Shown piece by piece: positions 8,415 to 17,574 of a stretch of DNA of 64,000 nucleotides (position 1 is its first letter; the number at the start of each line of letters is the position of its first letter). The stretch is from Dyella_B acidisoli (GTDB lineage: Bacteria > Pseudomonadota > Gammaproteobacteria > Xanthomonadales > Rhodanobacteraceae): the NCBI RefSeq assembly GCF_049532895.1, contig NZ_CP064031.1, forward strand, positions 2,294,001 through 2,358,000, given 5' to 3'. Made by a program: the position numbers and the translations under genes. The notes beneath the pieces are model-generated. The model was not told where the DNA came from, made no database searches, and saw only the letters and a program-made list of their open reading frames with translations.

Positions 8415-11150
8415 GTGCATATCGGCAAGTGTCGAGTTGCGCGCTTAAGTAGGCGCCGTTCGGTCAAGCCCATGTTCTTGACGATGATGGTGCTGGTTGC
8501 ATCTGCGAGCATACCGCTCGCTCGCGCCGCAACCACGTACGCGCCCACACAGGTACACGACGGCGCCGGCTCCACGACCGCCATAACCCATTGGCAAATC
8601 CAGTCCACCGACAAAGCACAACAAAGCGGCGCCGAAATTTCCACACCCCGCTTTTCCACCGATGGCTGGTATCCAGTAAGCGGCCGCGCGACGGTGATGG
8701 CAGGGCTGCTGGAGAACGGGGTGTACAAGGATGATGTGTTCTACAGTGACAACCTGCAGGCCGTGCAGGTGCCCGATGCCAGCGGCAATCTGTTCGTGAA
8801 TCCCTGGTGGTATCGCACCGAGTTCACGCTTGCCGAGGGCGGACGAGGACTGCACACGTTGTTGCGCACCAACGGCATGATCGCGAGCGCCGATGTGTGG
8901 GTGAATGGGCGCCTGGTTGCCGACCATGCAATCGTCGCCGGTGCCTATCCCGTGCACGAATTCGACGTGACGCAGTGGGTGCATGTCGGGAGCAATATCG
9001 TCACGTTGCGCGTGCATCCGGGTGATCCAAGAAGGAGTCTATCCATCGGCTGGGTCGACTGGAACCCGACACCGCCGGACAACAACATGGGTCCGTGGCG
9101 GGGCGTGGACATCGTGCAGACAGGGCCGATTGAGTTGCGCTTTCCGCAAGTGATGTCGACGTTGTCGCTGCCTGATCTCACTCGCGCTGCGCTGACTGTG
9201 AAGGTGGAAGCACGGAACCTCGATGCAGTGGCGTACGATGCAACAATCACAGGCGAGGTGGCTGGCGTTTCGTTACGACAAGCCATCCACCTCGCACCCG
9301 GACAAACACTGACCGTATCGTTTTCACCCAAGACCGATTCGGGCCTCGACCTCAGTCATCCGAAAGTCTGGTGGCCCATCGGCATGGGTGCGCATCCGCT
9401 GTATTCGTTGCAGATGACCGCCACTGTCGATGGCGCAACCTCCGACCAGGCCAGCACAACATTCGGCATACGCAGCGTCAGTTCCAAACTCACCAAGCAG
9501 GGCTATCGCCAGTTCATCGTTAACGGCAAGCCGATCCTGATTCGCGGCGCAGGCTGGGCGCCGGATATGTTCCTGCGTGATGATCCCAAACGCATGGAAG
9601 CCGAGTTCAGCTACATCCAAAACCTCGGCCTCAACACCATCCGCAGCGAAGGCAAGCTGGAAAACACTCGCTTCTACGACCTGGCCGACCGTAACGGCAT
9701 CATGATCCTCGCTGGCTGGGAGTGTTGCGACAAATGGGAGTCGGCAGCCCAAACGGGCGGTGCGCCGTGGGACGCTGCGGACGAAGCCGTTGCGAAAGAC
9801 TCGATGGCCAGCGAAGCGCGCCTGCTGCGGAATCATCCATCGGTGATCGGATTTCTGATCGGCAGCGACAATGCGCCGCCACCAGCCATCGCGAAAATGT
9901 ACGTCGACACCTTGCATGCCGAAGACTGGTCAACACCGATCATCGCCGCAGCATCGGATCAGGGCACGGCCGAAACCGGGCCATCCGGTATGAAGATGGC
10001 CGGACCCTATGCATGGATTCCACCGGCGTACTGGTATGCCGACAAGCTGGGCGGCGCGTTCGGCTTCGATTCCGAAGTCAGCGCTGGCGCCGACATTCCG
10101 CGGTTGGAAGATCTAACCCGCATGCTTTCGCCGCAGGAGTTGGAGGCGCTGTGGAAGTACCCGCAGGTGCGGCAGTACCACGCCTCCGCAGCCTGGTCGC
10201 CATTCGCGCGCATCGATGACTTCGACACCGCGCTAGCCAAGCGCTATGGCGCACCCAAGAATCTTGCGGACTACGTCGCCAAGGCCCAGCTCGAAAACTA
10301 CGACAACGTGCGTGCACAGTTCGAAGCGTTCAACGCGCACATGGATGCGCCGAAGCCCTCGACCGGCGTGATCTACTGGATGCTCAACAACGCATGGCCG
10401 TCGCTGCACTGGCACTTGTACGACTATTTTCTTAACCCGGCTGGTGCGTACTTCGGTGCGAAGAAGGCCAACGAGCCGGTGCACATCCAGTACACCTACG
10501 ACACGCACGCGATCATGCTGGTCAACCAAACACTCACCAGCGAGCACGGCTTGCGGGCGAGCATCCGCGTGCACAACATGGACGGAAGCGTGCCATACAA
10601 GAAGCGCTTGCAGGATATCGATCTCGACGGCAACCACACGCGGCAATTGGCGACGCTGCCGGCGCTGGCCAATTTATCGCGCACCTATTTCGTCGAGCTT
10701 GAGCTTGCTTCCGCCGACGGCAAACCGGTCAGCCGCAACGTGTATTGGCTCTCCACCCAACCCGACCAACTCGATTGGCCCCATTCGAACTGGTACCTTA
10801 CGCCGGTAACGCAACACGCGGACCTGACCGCACTGCAGTCCTTGCCAACCACGTCGAGCGAGGTTCAAGCGACGATGCAGCACGTGGGGGGCGAAAACAC
10901 GGTAACCGTCACACTAACGGTACCCGCGTCGTCCAAGGCCATGGCACTGTTCCAACACGTCTCGATCAAGCGCGCAGACGGCAAGCTCGCGCTGCCTATC
11001 GTGTGGAGCGACAATGACGTTACGCTGTGGCCTGGCGAATCGATTACTCTCATCGCGCACTATGCGGAAGAGGGGGCAGGGACGCCGGTCATCGAAGTGA
11101 GCGGATGGAACGTTCCAACCCGAAGCGTACCGGTGGTCAAAACGAATTGA
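8415..11150 (+). CDS. GH2 family glycosidase, likely exo-beta-D-glucosaminidase
   Basis: A secreted glycoside hydrolase of 911 residues with the GH2 layout: jelly-roll sugar-binding domain, immunoglobulin-like domains, TIM barrel, C-terminal beta domains. LAGWECCDKWES, LIGSDNAPP and FGFDSEVSAG match the exo-beta-D-glucosaminidase (CsxA) branch, in which an Asp and a Glu are catalytic. Here they would be D485 and E554. A mannosidase-type GH2 is the alternative. The start is uncertain. GTG at 8415 follows GGGGAGGGG and gives a basic n-region (RRRSVK) before the hydrophobic core and the cleavage site ARA-A. ATG at 8472 would leave an uncharged signal peptide. The frame upstream of 8415 is a translated repeat. 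LacI follows after 16 bases. Confidence 0.85.
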   Translation: MHIGKCRVARLSRRRSVKPMFLTMMVLVASASIPLARAATTYAPTQVHDGAGSTTAITHWQIQSTDKAQQSGAEISTPRFSTDGWYPVSGRATVMAGLLENGVYKDDVFYSDNLQAVQVPDASGNLFVNPWWYRTEFTLAEGGRGLHTLLRTNGMIASADVWVNGRLVADHAIVAGAYPVHEFDVTQWVHVGSNIVTLRVHPGDPRRSLSIGWVDWNPTPPDNNMGPWRGVDIVQTGPIELRFPQVMSTLSLPDLTRAALTVKVEARNLDAVAYDATITGEVAGVSLRQAIHLAPGQTLTVSFSPKTDSGLDLSHPKVWWPIGMGAHPLYSLQMTATVDGATSDQASTTFGIRSVSSKLTKQGYRQFIVNGKPILIRGAGWAPDMFLRDDPKRMEAEFSYIQNLGLNTIRSEGKLENTRFYDLADRNGIMILAGWECCDKWESAAQTGGAPWDAADEAVAKDSMASEARLLRNHPSVIGFLIGSDNAPPPAIAKMYVDTLHAEDWSTPIIAAASDQGTAETGPSGMKMAGPYAWIPPAYWYADKLGGAFGFDSEVSAGADIPRLEDLTRMLSPQELEALWKYPQVRQYHASAAWSPFARIDDFDTALAKRYGAPKNLADYVAKAQLENYDNVRAQFEAFNAHMDAPKPSTGVIYWMLNNAWPSLHWHLYDYFLNPAGAYFGAKKANEPVHIQYTYDTHAIMLVNQTLTSEHGLRASIRVHNMDGSVPYKKRLQDIDLDGNHTRQLATLPALANLSRTYFVELELASADGKPVSRNVYWLSTQPDQLDWPHSNWYLTPVTQHADLTALQSLPTTSSEVQATMQHVGGENTVTVTLTVPASSKAMALFQHVSIKRADGKLALPIVWSDNDVTLWPGESITLIAHYAEEGAGTPVIEVSGWNVPTRSVPVVKTN

Positions 11151-11166
11151 ACCAGGCCAGACTTGC

Positions 11167-12180
11167 ATGACGCGCGTGACCATGAGCGATGTCGCCCGCA
11201 TGGTGGGGACGTCCAAAAAAACCATTTCGCGGGTGCTCAACAACGATCCGAACGTGAGCGAATCCCTGCGTCAGCGTGTGCAGTCCGCTGTCGAGGCACT
11301 CAACTACCGGCCGCTTACCTCGGCACGCAGCCTCGCAACCAATCGCTCCTTCATGATCGGCCTGCTGTATGACAACCGCTCACCCAGTTACATCATGGAA
11401 GTGCAGGCCGGCGTGCTGGAAGCGTGCGAAGCTCAGCACTACAGCATGATGGTGCAGCCACTGGTTTCGACGGCAGCCGACTTCGTCGAGCGGGTCGAGG
11501 ACATTCTGGTGCGGCACCAGCCCGACGGATTGATCCTCACGCCACCGCTCACAGACCATCCGCAATTGCTGGATTGCTTGCGCGAGAACGGTGTACCGTT
11601 CGCCTCGATCGCACCGCGCCAACCCGAAAACTGCATTGGCGTCATGCTGCGCGAGCGCGAAGCCGCCGCCGCGATGGTGGAACACCTGGTGTCGCTTGGC
11701 CATCGCCGCATTGCACACATTGTTGGCGATCTGGAACACGGTGCTGGCATCTGGCGCCTGGCGGGCTATCGAGATGGTCTCGAGCGCGCCGGCTTGAAGG
11801 AAGACCCCGTTTACATGGTCCAAGGCCGTTTTTCTTTCGAGTCGGGCGTGGAGGCCATGCGACAGTTGCTGGCACTGCCGCGTCGGCCCACCGCCATCTT
11901 CGCGGGCGACGATGACATGGCTGTCGGCGCAATCTGGGCAGCAGCCGAAGCAGGCGTGTCGATCCCCCGCGACATGTCCATTTGTGGATTTGACGATACG
12001 ACAATCGCAACGCAAGTGTGGCCACTACTCACCACCATCCACCAGCCCGTGCGCGAGATGGGCCGATGCGCCACCCAGGAACTGTTGCTTCGCGTGCTCA
12101 ACAAAGGGGAGCCCAGGATGGTCGAGGTTGACTACAAAATGTGCATCCGTGCCTCCACTGCGCCACCGGCACAGCATTGA
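11167..12180 (+). CDS. LacI-family transcriptional regulator
   Basis: A 337-residue repressor-type protein. The N-terminal helix-turn-helix (about residues 5-25, MSDVARMVGTSKKTISRVLN) and hinge helix (NYRPLTSARSLAT) precede a periplasmic-binding-protein-like effector domain. The typical LacI/GalR signatures RIAHIVGD, AIFAGDDDMAVGA and SICGFDDTTIATQVWPLLTT are present. It closes the glycan-use block and probably regulates the block in response to a sugar, either locally or by an operator near glk or the TonB receptor. This is an inference, since no clear palindromic operator was found. Confidence 0.93.
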   Translation: MTRVTMSDVARMVGTSKKTISRVLNNDPNVSESLRQRVQSAVEALNYRPLTSARSLATNRSFMIGLLYDNRSPSYIMEVQAGVLEACEAQHYSMMVQPLVSTAADFVERVEDILVRHQPDGLILTPPLTDHPQLLDCLRENGVPFASIAPRQPENCIGVMLREREAAAAMVEHLVSLGHRRIAHIVGDLEHGAGIWRLAGYRDGLERAGLKEDPVYMVQGRFSFESGVEAMRQLLALPRRPTAIFAGDDDMAVGAIWAAAEAGVSIPRDMSICGFDDTTIATQVWPLLTTIHQPVREMGRCATQELLLRVLNKGEPRMVEVDYKMCIRASTAPPAQH

Positions 12181-12310
12181 TTGCATACCATCAGGCAGTG
12201 CCCGATGAAGCGTTTTTCGGTACTTGATTGCTGTTGAACCCAACTAGGCCGTTCACTTCACATCCGTCGTCCCGGCGAAGGCCGGGACCCAGTGACTTGA
12301 GGATCGTCAA

Positions 12311-12434
12311 AACTTAAGCGTAATCCATGTATCGTCATTCCAGCGAAAGCTGGGATCTAGTGTCTTGGGTTGTTTGTAAGTCGCTGGATCCCAGCTTTCG
12401 CTGGGATGACGAATGTGGGGATTACGCTTAAGTT
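12311..12434. repeat. 124-base palindromic REP-like element
   Basis: The outer arms AACTTAAGCGTAATCC (12311-12326) and GGATTACGCTTAAGTT (12419-12434) are perfect inverted copies. Inside lie the REP arms GTCATTCCAGCGAAAGCTGG and CCAGCTTTCGCTGGGATGAC. A half element of the GGCGAAGGCC type precedes at 12263-12300. With their terminal inverted repeats the elements look like MITE-type insertions. Confidence 0.8.
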
Positions 12435-12490
12435 CGTAACTGGGACGTTTTTCTGCCATCCACATCACCGATCCACAGGAGACTGCCCAC

Positions 12491-13336
12491 ATGCCAGCCA
12501 CCCCCGACGTCGCGAAGCCATCCCGCAAGTTCCACTTCATCTCAGGCCTGCCACGTTCGGGCACCACGCTCCTCGCCGCCATCCTCAACCAAAACCCGCG
12601 TTTCCGCGCAGGCATGACCAGCCCGCTTGCCGACATCATGGGCGCAGTGATGGCAGAGGCGAGCAGCAAGAACGACTTTTCGTTCGACGTCTCCGACGAG
12701 CAACGCGTTGCAATGCTGCGCGGCCTCGTCGAGAACTTCTACGCAGGCTACGGCGACGCCAGCCTGGTGTTCGACACCAGCCGACTATGGTGCAGCCGAA
12801 TGCAATTGCTCGACACACTTTTTCCACAAGCGAAAGTCATCGCCTGCGTGCGCCAGTTGTCCTGGGTGCTGGACAGCGTGGAACGCTTGGTGCGCAAGCA
12901 ACCGGTCAGCGTAAGCAAAGTATTCCGCTTCGACACCAACACCACCGTGTACTCACGCGTCGAAGCGCTAACCGATCCGCGCGGCATGGTGGGCTTCGCC
13001 TTCCAGGCCACCAAGGACGCGTTCTACGGCCAATACGCCCCAGGCCACTTGCTACTACTGACCTACGAAAGCCTGGTGCGCAACCCGGCAGCAGCCATGC
13101 GCGCGGTCTACCAATTCATCGGCGAACCCTGGTTCGAACACGACTTCGACCACATCGCCTATAACGCCGACGAATTCGACGCCCGCGTCGGCATGCCCGG
13201 CCTACACACCGTGCGCCCAAAGGTCGAGCCGATCGAGCGCGTATCCATCCTGCCGCGCGAAATTTTTGGTCGCTTCGTGAATGAGTCGTTCTGGATGGAT
13301 CCGAAGAACAATATTAGCCAAGTGCCTATTGTGTAG
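12491..13336 (+). CDS. Sulfotransferase-family protein
   Basis: A 281-residue cytoplasmic protein with the PAPS-binding 5'-phosphosulfate loop near its N-terminus (residues 17-28, ISGLPRSGTTLL). The 3'-phosphate region may be near ACVRQLSWVLDSVERLVRK. LLLTYESLVRNPAAAMRAVYQFIGEPW is the usual C-terminal sulfotransferase signature. A start ATG with AGGAG nine bases upstream supports the coordinates. The acceptor is unknown. Related bacterial enzymes sulfate carbohydrates, lipids or peptides. It lies alone between a REP element and a lipoprotein gene, so context does not help. Confidence 0.85.
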   Translation: MPATPDVAKPSRKFHFISGLPRSGTTLLAAILNQNPRFRAGMTSPLADIMGAVMAEASSKNDFSFDVSDEQRVAMLRGLVENFYAGYGDASLVFDTSRLWCSRMQLLDTLFPQAKVIACVRQLSWVLDSVERLVRKQPVSVSKVFRFDTNTTVYSRVEALTDPRGMVGFAFQATKDAFYGQYAPGHLLLLTYESLVRNPAAAMRAVYQFIGEPWFEHDFDHIAYNADEFDARVGMPGLHTVRPKVEPIERVSILPREIFGRFVNESFWMDPKNNISQVPIV

Positions 13337-13384
13337 GAGCTTGCATAGAAAGCGGGCACGCATCCAATCAAGGAAAATAAACGC

Positions 13385-14095
13385 ATGAGCAAGGTACTGC
13401 TCGTTACGCCGCTGCACACGCTGGTCATCGCCACGACTCTGATTCTGATGACGGGTTGCAGCGCACCCGCCAACCAAAACGCTCAGAAGACCGATATTCA
13501 AACGGTTGCCGATTCAAGCCACGGCAATGGCCACGCCAAGTCGGAAGAGGCATGCAGCAACAATTTGCTGACCAAGGCGCTACCACCCAAAACCACCATC
13601 AACGACCTGCCGTTCGAGAGATGGGATTGCACCTTCAATACCGCGCGCGCCGAGTACGGCACGAAGGGCGGCAAGGAGGTGGAGATCACACTGACCGATA
13701 CGCGCTCGCCAAATATCAACTCGCAACCGGACTCGCTGCACGACTTCTACACGCACATGGGTGAAACCGTGCGCCAATCGGCCCAATTTATCGTGCAGAC
13801 CTCGGTAGACACCCGCAAGAATACGCCAGCCGTGCCAGGGGCCTTGGAGGCGATCGGTGGACCGGATTATCTGCCAATCATCGAAAGCACCCTGACCGGC
13901 GACCCGCTGGTAATCCAGGTGGGTGCCAAGGATGATCACACGCCGGCGGAAGTAGAGGCCCTGCTCAGGGACCGCTACGCGTTGAGCATCAGTGGCAGCG
14001 ACAAGAGTGGTCAGATCTCCGGTTTGTCTGGCTCGCAGGCGCAGACGCTCTACGATCCCTTCCTGAAACAGATGCATTTGGATTCGTTGCCATGA
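13385..14095 (+). CDS. Putative lipoprotein of unknown function
   Basis: A 236-residue protein with a lipoprotein signal peptide: charged start, hydrophobic stretch LVIATTLIL, and the lipobox LMTGC with Cys at about residue 20. The mature part has a conserved-looking Cys (EEACSNNLLTKALP) and alternates strands and helices (KEVEITLTDTRSP). I recognise no family. It is probably a membrane-anchored periplasmic protein. It lies 48 bases after the sulfotransferase, so the two may be co-transcribed. Confidence 0.7.
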   Translation: MSKVLLVTPLHTLVIATTLILMTGCSAPANQNAQKTDIQTVADSSHGNGHAKSEEACSNNLLTKALPPKTTINDLPFERWDCTFNTARAEYGTKGGKEVEITLTDTRSPNINSQPDSLHDFYTHMGETVRQSAQFIVQTSVDTRKNTPAVPGALEAIGGPDYLPIIESTLTGDPLVIQVGAKDDHTPAEVEALLRDRYALSISGSDKSGQISGLSGSQAQTLYDPFLKQMHLDSLP

Positions 14096-14152
14096 CCAAG
14101 CGATTGAATCGCGTGTACTGCATGAGCATGGTCTGTAAAAATTGACGGGAGA

Positions 14153-14202
14153 AACTGGGTCGAGGCGACTTATCTTGCTCTATAAGTGGCTCTGACCCAG
14201 TT
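14153..14202. repeat. Inverted repeat at the edge of the accessory region
   Basis: Perfect 9-base arms AACTGGGTC and GACCCAGTT flank about 32 bases. The right part contains TGGCTCTGAC, a string that returns at about 20898 and, altered, at about 20034. It may mark an old insertion or recombination boundary. Confidence 0.4.
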
Positions 14203-14256
14203 ACGTGTAGCGCGTCTTCTCGCATGACAGTGTCGACCTAGACAAAGGATTGAATC

Positions 14257-17200
14257 ATGAAGGCTGCCTTGCTTGTCCTCAGTGATATTCACATCACTTC
14301 GGCTCAGGATCCCATTCTTGCTAAAGCCCGTGACATCGCATGCGCGACATATCCAATCCTTGCGCACGTCGATGCCGTGTTGGTATTGGTTGCCGGCGAT
14401 GTGGCTTTTAGTGGTAAGCGAGATCAATACGTCCTCGCGTCACAGTTCTTTGCCGAGATAACCAAATGGCTGCAAGCGGAAGGAAAGGTGCCTGTCCGAT
14501 GGTTTGCCGTTCCAGGCAACCACGATTGTGATTTCGACAAAGATGGCGCCGTTCGGCAGACACTCATCGATGGGGTATTGCGGGGTGGGCCTGTGGACGA
14601 TCAACTCATCGACCTTTGTACGAGCGTCCAGCTTGAGTTTTTCGCTTTCCGAAACCAATTGGAAGACAACACCGGCGACGGTACAGCCAAAGACCACCTG
14701 TGGCGATCGACCACGATGCAGGTGGCCCAAGAAACAATCACAGTCGAGGCCATCAATATGGCCTGGTTATCTAAGCTGCGAGAGACGGTTGGTGGCTTGA
14801 CGTTCCCTTGGAACCAAGTTGCTCCTGGAGCAGGGTCGGGGAGCGAGAAGGGGCTGCGCATAGCTATTCAACATCATCCTGCCAACTGGATTTCGCAGAC
14901 TACGTATCGGCCGTACCGTGCGTTCCTTAAGCAGCGATCGCATCTGGTCATAACCGGGCACGAACACGTCCCAAATGTTGGGGTCACCATTGACACTGAA
15001 GCTGCCACAACTGCATTCATCGAATGCGGTCCGCTTCAGGAAGGAACGAGCCTTGAGAGTTCGAGTTTCCTTGTTTTGACCATAGATACGTCTAACGAAA
15101 AGCTATCGGCACGGAACTTTCGCTTCGACGGGGAGCGGTACGTTCAATCGCCCGACTTCCCATGGGAGCAAGAGCGTGCCTTGATGCTTGCCGAAGATGA
15201 GGCGTTTCGGTTACGACATGCATTTGAGTGGTCTCTCAATGACCCTGGCGCTCCCATCCTGGATGCCAATGGCCGGGAAATCGAACTGGCTGATTTTTTT
15301 GTTTTCCCCGACATGGCTGACCTTTCTACAGAAGGAAAGTCGGGCACCGTAAATATCTACCCGGCCAGCGACCTGTGTAAGCTCGATATCATTAAGCCTG
15401 GAGTGTTCATTATCGGGGAGGAGAAGTCCGGCCGAACATCTTTGCTTTATCAGCTGTTTTTGCGCTACCGAGACGCTGGATTGGTTCCGGTGTTGATATC
15501 CGGTGAGGACTTAAAACATACGCAGCCGGAGATGCTTGGGCGCGTAGTCCGAGCCGCTTACGAAGCGCAATACGAGACCGCTTACGTCGAATTCGAGCAA
15601 TTGAGCAAGACCAATAAAATTCTCATTGTCGATGACTTCCAGTTCACCCCGATCAAGAATGAGCAACACCGTTCTGTTTTGCTGGAAAACCTTGGAAAAT
15701 TTGCCAGCGGCCTCCTATTTTCGTGCGACAAGTCGATCCCTTCCGAGCGTTTCGAGCTAAGCAGCGCAAAACTACGGCGATTCGGTCTCCAGCCTTTCGG
15801 CTTCCGCGCGAGGCACGAACTCATCAAGCGCTGGCACGGATTTTCTGATCCCGACCTGAGCGAAGCTGAGTTCCTCGTGCGCTGCGACGAATCCGAGCGT
15901 GTCGTTAATCATGTAATGACGCGTAAGGTCATTCCAGCCCTTCCCTTGTATCTTGTGACTCTTCTGCAGAGCCTTACCGTTCGCCGAGGGGCCGAGCTGA
16001 TCGACAGTAGCCTCGGGCACTACTATCACTATCTGATAACAGAAGCTTTTCGTGGTGCGAAAGCTTCCCTGGATAAGTTCAACGAACTATTCGATTACTG
16101 TTCCCATCTGGCATGGGAGTTCTACCGAAAAGATACGGACGAATTATCCGAAACCATGCTGCGTCAGTTCACGAACGAGTATTCGAAGGTGTGGACAACC
16201 GTGGATTTCCAGCCCCGACTGGAATTTTTGCTTAATGCCAAGATCCTTGAGCGACGAGGATCATCCATTGCCTTCCGTTATCCGTACGTGCACTACTATC
16301 TGAAAGGGCGGTATCTCGCCTCGCGATTGGAGGAGCCGGATGTACGCGCTTACATCGAGAATGCATGCACTCAACTCTATGTGCGTGATAACGCCAATAC
16401 CGTTCTGTTCCTTGCCCACCACGCTCACGATGAATTCTTCATCCAATCCATCCAGCGGTCTTTGGATGGACTATTTGAAGATTGCCCGGCGGTAACTTTC
16501 GATGGTGATGTCACGGACGTAACAGCCCTAATCACGAATGCGCCCAAGATCGTATTCAACGGTGGGACGCCGGAAGATCATCGTATCAAGGCCGCGGAAC
16601 TTCATGATGACATGGACGATGGTAGCGATGGGCTTATGGAGGCACCAGAGCCAGGCGACCATGTGAGCTTTCAGGCCGAGATGACAACCCTGTTCAAGAC
16701 TACAGAAGTGCTCGGTCTGATTTTAAAGGCCCAATACTCGGGATTGCGGCATGATCGGAAACAAGCGCTCCTTGCTAGCATGTTCAATGGATTGATGCGT
16801 GGACTGCACTCTGTCTATGACGGGTTGATTCGTCGGCCTGAATTCTTACAACAAGGGGCTGAGCAACTGGCGGAACAGGCATCCAAAGCACTGGAAGACC
16901 GGCGTAAGCGGGTAGAGCGCGTGATCGCCCTCATAATTGAATTGATCAGCTTCGCTTATGTGATGCACGCAGCCGAGTGCGCTCGGTCGCCGGAGCTCAC
17001 TGAGAATGTCGAGGCTGTCGCTAAGCAAGCCTCCACGACGGCGTTCGACCTCATTGCCATTGCCATTTGTCTCGACTCAGGTAATGGCCTTCCTCGCGCC
17101 CAACTGCGATATCTCCAGAAGAAGGTGAAAAACAATCTGGTAGCGTCTCGCCTTCTGACGTTCATCGTGCTCTATAGGCTCTACATGTTTGAGACCTCAG

Positions 17201-17316
17201 ACGAAGACAAGTTGTGGGTAAGACGCCAATTCAGCTTTGGGTATGGAGCGACGCAAAAGGGTTCTGCTATTGCAGGAGCATCCTCGTCCATAGCAGGCCT
17301 GATGAGTCACGACTAG
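14257..17316 (+). CDS. Metallophosphoesterase-P-loop NTPase fusion, candidate defence protein
   Basis: A single 1019-residue protein. Residues 1-240 form a calcineurin-like metallophosphoesterase with all metal ligands visible: D10/H12 (SDIHI), D48 (AGDVAFSG), N88-H89-D90 (PGNHD), H206-H207, and H235/H237 (TGHEH). After a linker comes a P-loop ATPase: IIGEEKSGRTSLL at about 385-397, a Walker A with Arg where Lys is usual, and ILIVDD at 455-460 as Walker B. The last about 450 residues are helical and may be a sensor. Nuclease/phosphoesterase-STAND fusions are common in phage defence, so an abortive or sensing defence role is a reasonable inference. The start has AAGGA eight bases upstream. It stands alone with lower GC than its neighbours, suggesting transfer. 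Confidence 0.75.
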   Translation: MKAALLVLSDIHITSAQDPILAKARDIACATYPILAHVDAVLVLVAGDVAFSGKRDQYVLASQFFAEITKWLQAEGKVPVRWFAVPGNHDCDFDKDGAVRQTLIDGVLRGGPVDDQLIDLCTSVQLEFFAFRNQLEDNTGDGTAKDHLWRSTTMQVAQETITVEAINMAWLSKLRETVGGLTFPWNQVAPGAGSGSEKGLRIAIQHHPANWISQTTYRPYRAFLKQRSHLVITGHEHVPNVGVTIDTEAATTAFIECGPLQEGTSLESSSFLVLTIDTSNEKLSARNFRFDGERYVQSPDFPWEQERALMLAEDEAFRLRHAFEWSLNDPGAPILDANGREIELADFFVFPDMADLSTEGKSGTVNIYPASDLCKLDIIKPGVFIIGEEKSGRTSLLYQLFLRYRDAGLVPVLISGEDLKHTQPEMLGRVVRAAYEAQYETAYVEFEQLSKTNKILIVDDFQFTPIKNEQHRSVLLENLGKFASGLLFSCDKSIPSERFELSSAKLRRFGLQPFGFRARHELIKRWHGFSDPDLSEAEFLVRCDESERVVNHVMTRKVIPALPLYLVTLLQSLTVRRGAELIDSSLGHYYHYLITEAFRGAKASLDKFNELFDYCSHLAWEFYRKDTDELSETMLRQFTNEYSKVWTTVDFQPRLEFLLNAKILERRGSSIAFRYPYVHYYLKGRYLASRLEEPDVRAYIENACTQLYVRDNANTVLFLAHHAHDEFFIQSIQRSLDGLFEDCPAVTFDGDVTDVTALITNAPKIVFNGGTPEDHRIKAAELHDDMDDGSDGLMEAPEPGDHVSFQAEMTTLFKTTEVLGLILKAQYSGLRHDRKQALLASMFNGLMRGLHSVYDGLIRRPEFLQQGAEQLAEQASKALEDRRKRVERVIALIIELISFAYVMHAAECARSPELTENVEAVAKQASTTAFDLIAIAICLDSGNGLPRAQLRYLQKKVKNNLVASRLLTFIVLYRLYMFETSDEDKLWVRRQFSFGYGATQKGSAIAGASSSIAGLMSHD

Positions 17317-17574
17317 AGCTACCGATTGTTGGGTGATTGCAGAAACGAGGTTGGGTTCACTACTTTATCTGCGACATGCGTAGAAAATCTCTGCTAGCGA
17401 TGAAAGCATAAAGCGGGGGATTTGTTCGGGTCTTCCTTAAGCACAAGCGTTGCAAAGAAGTTGAATGTACGCCGACGGAATCCGTTCATAGCTTCGGCGT
17501 GCAAGCCGGCGTGGCTCTCGAAGAAGTTTGCCGCAGGGCCACATGGAAAGTGCACTCAACGAGAGGATGAAAAA

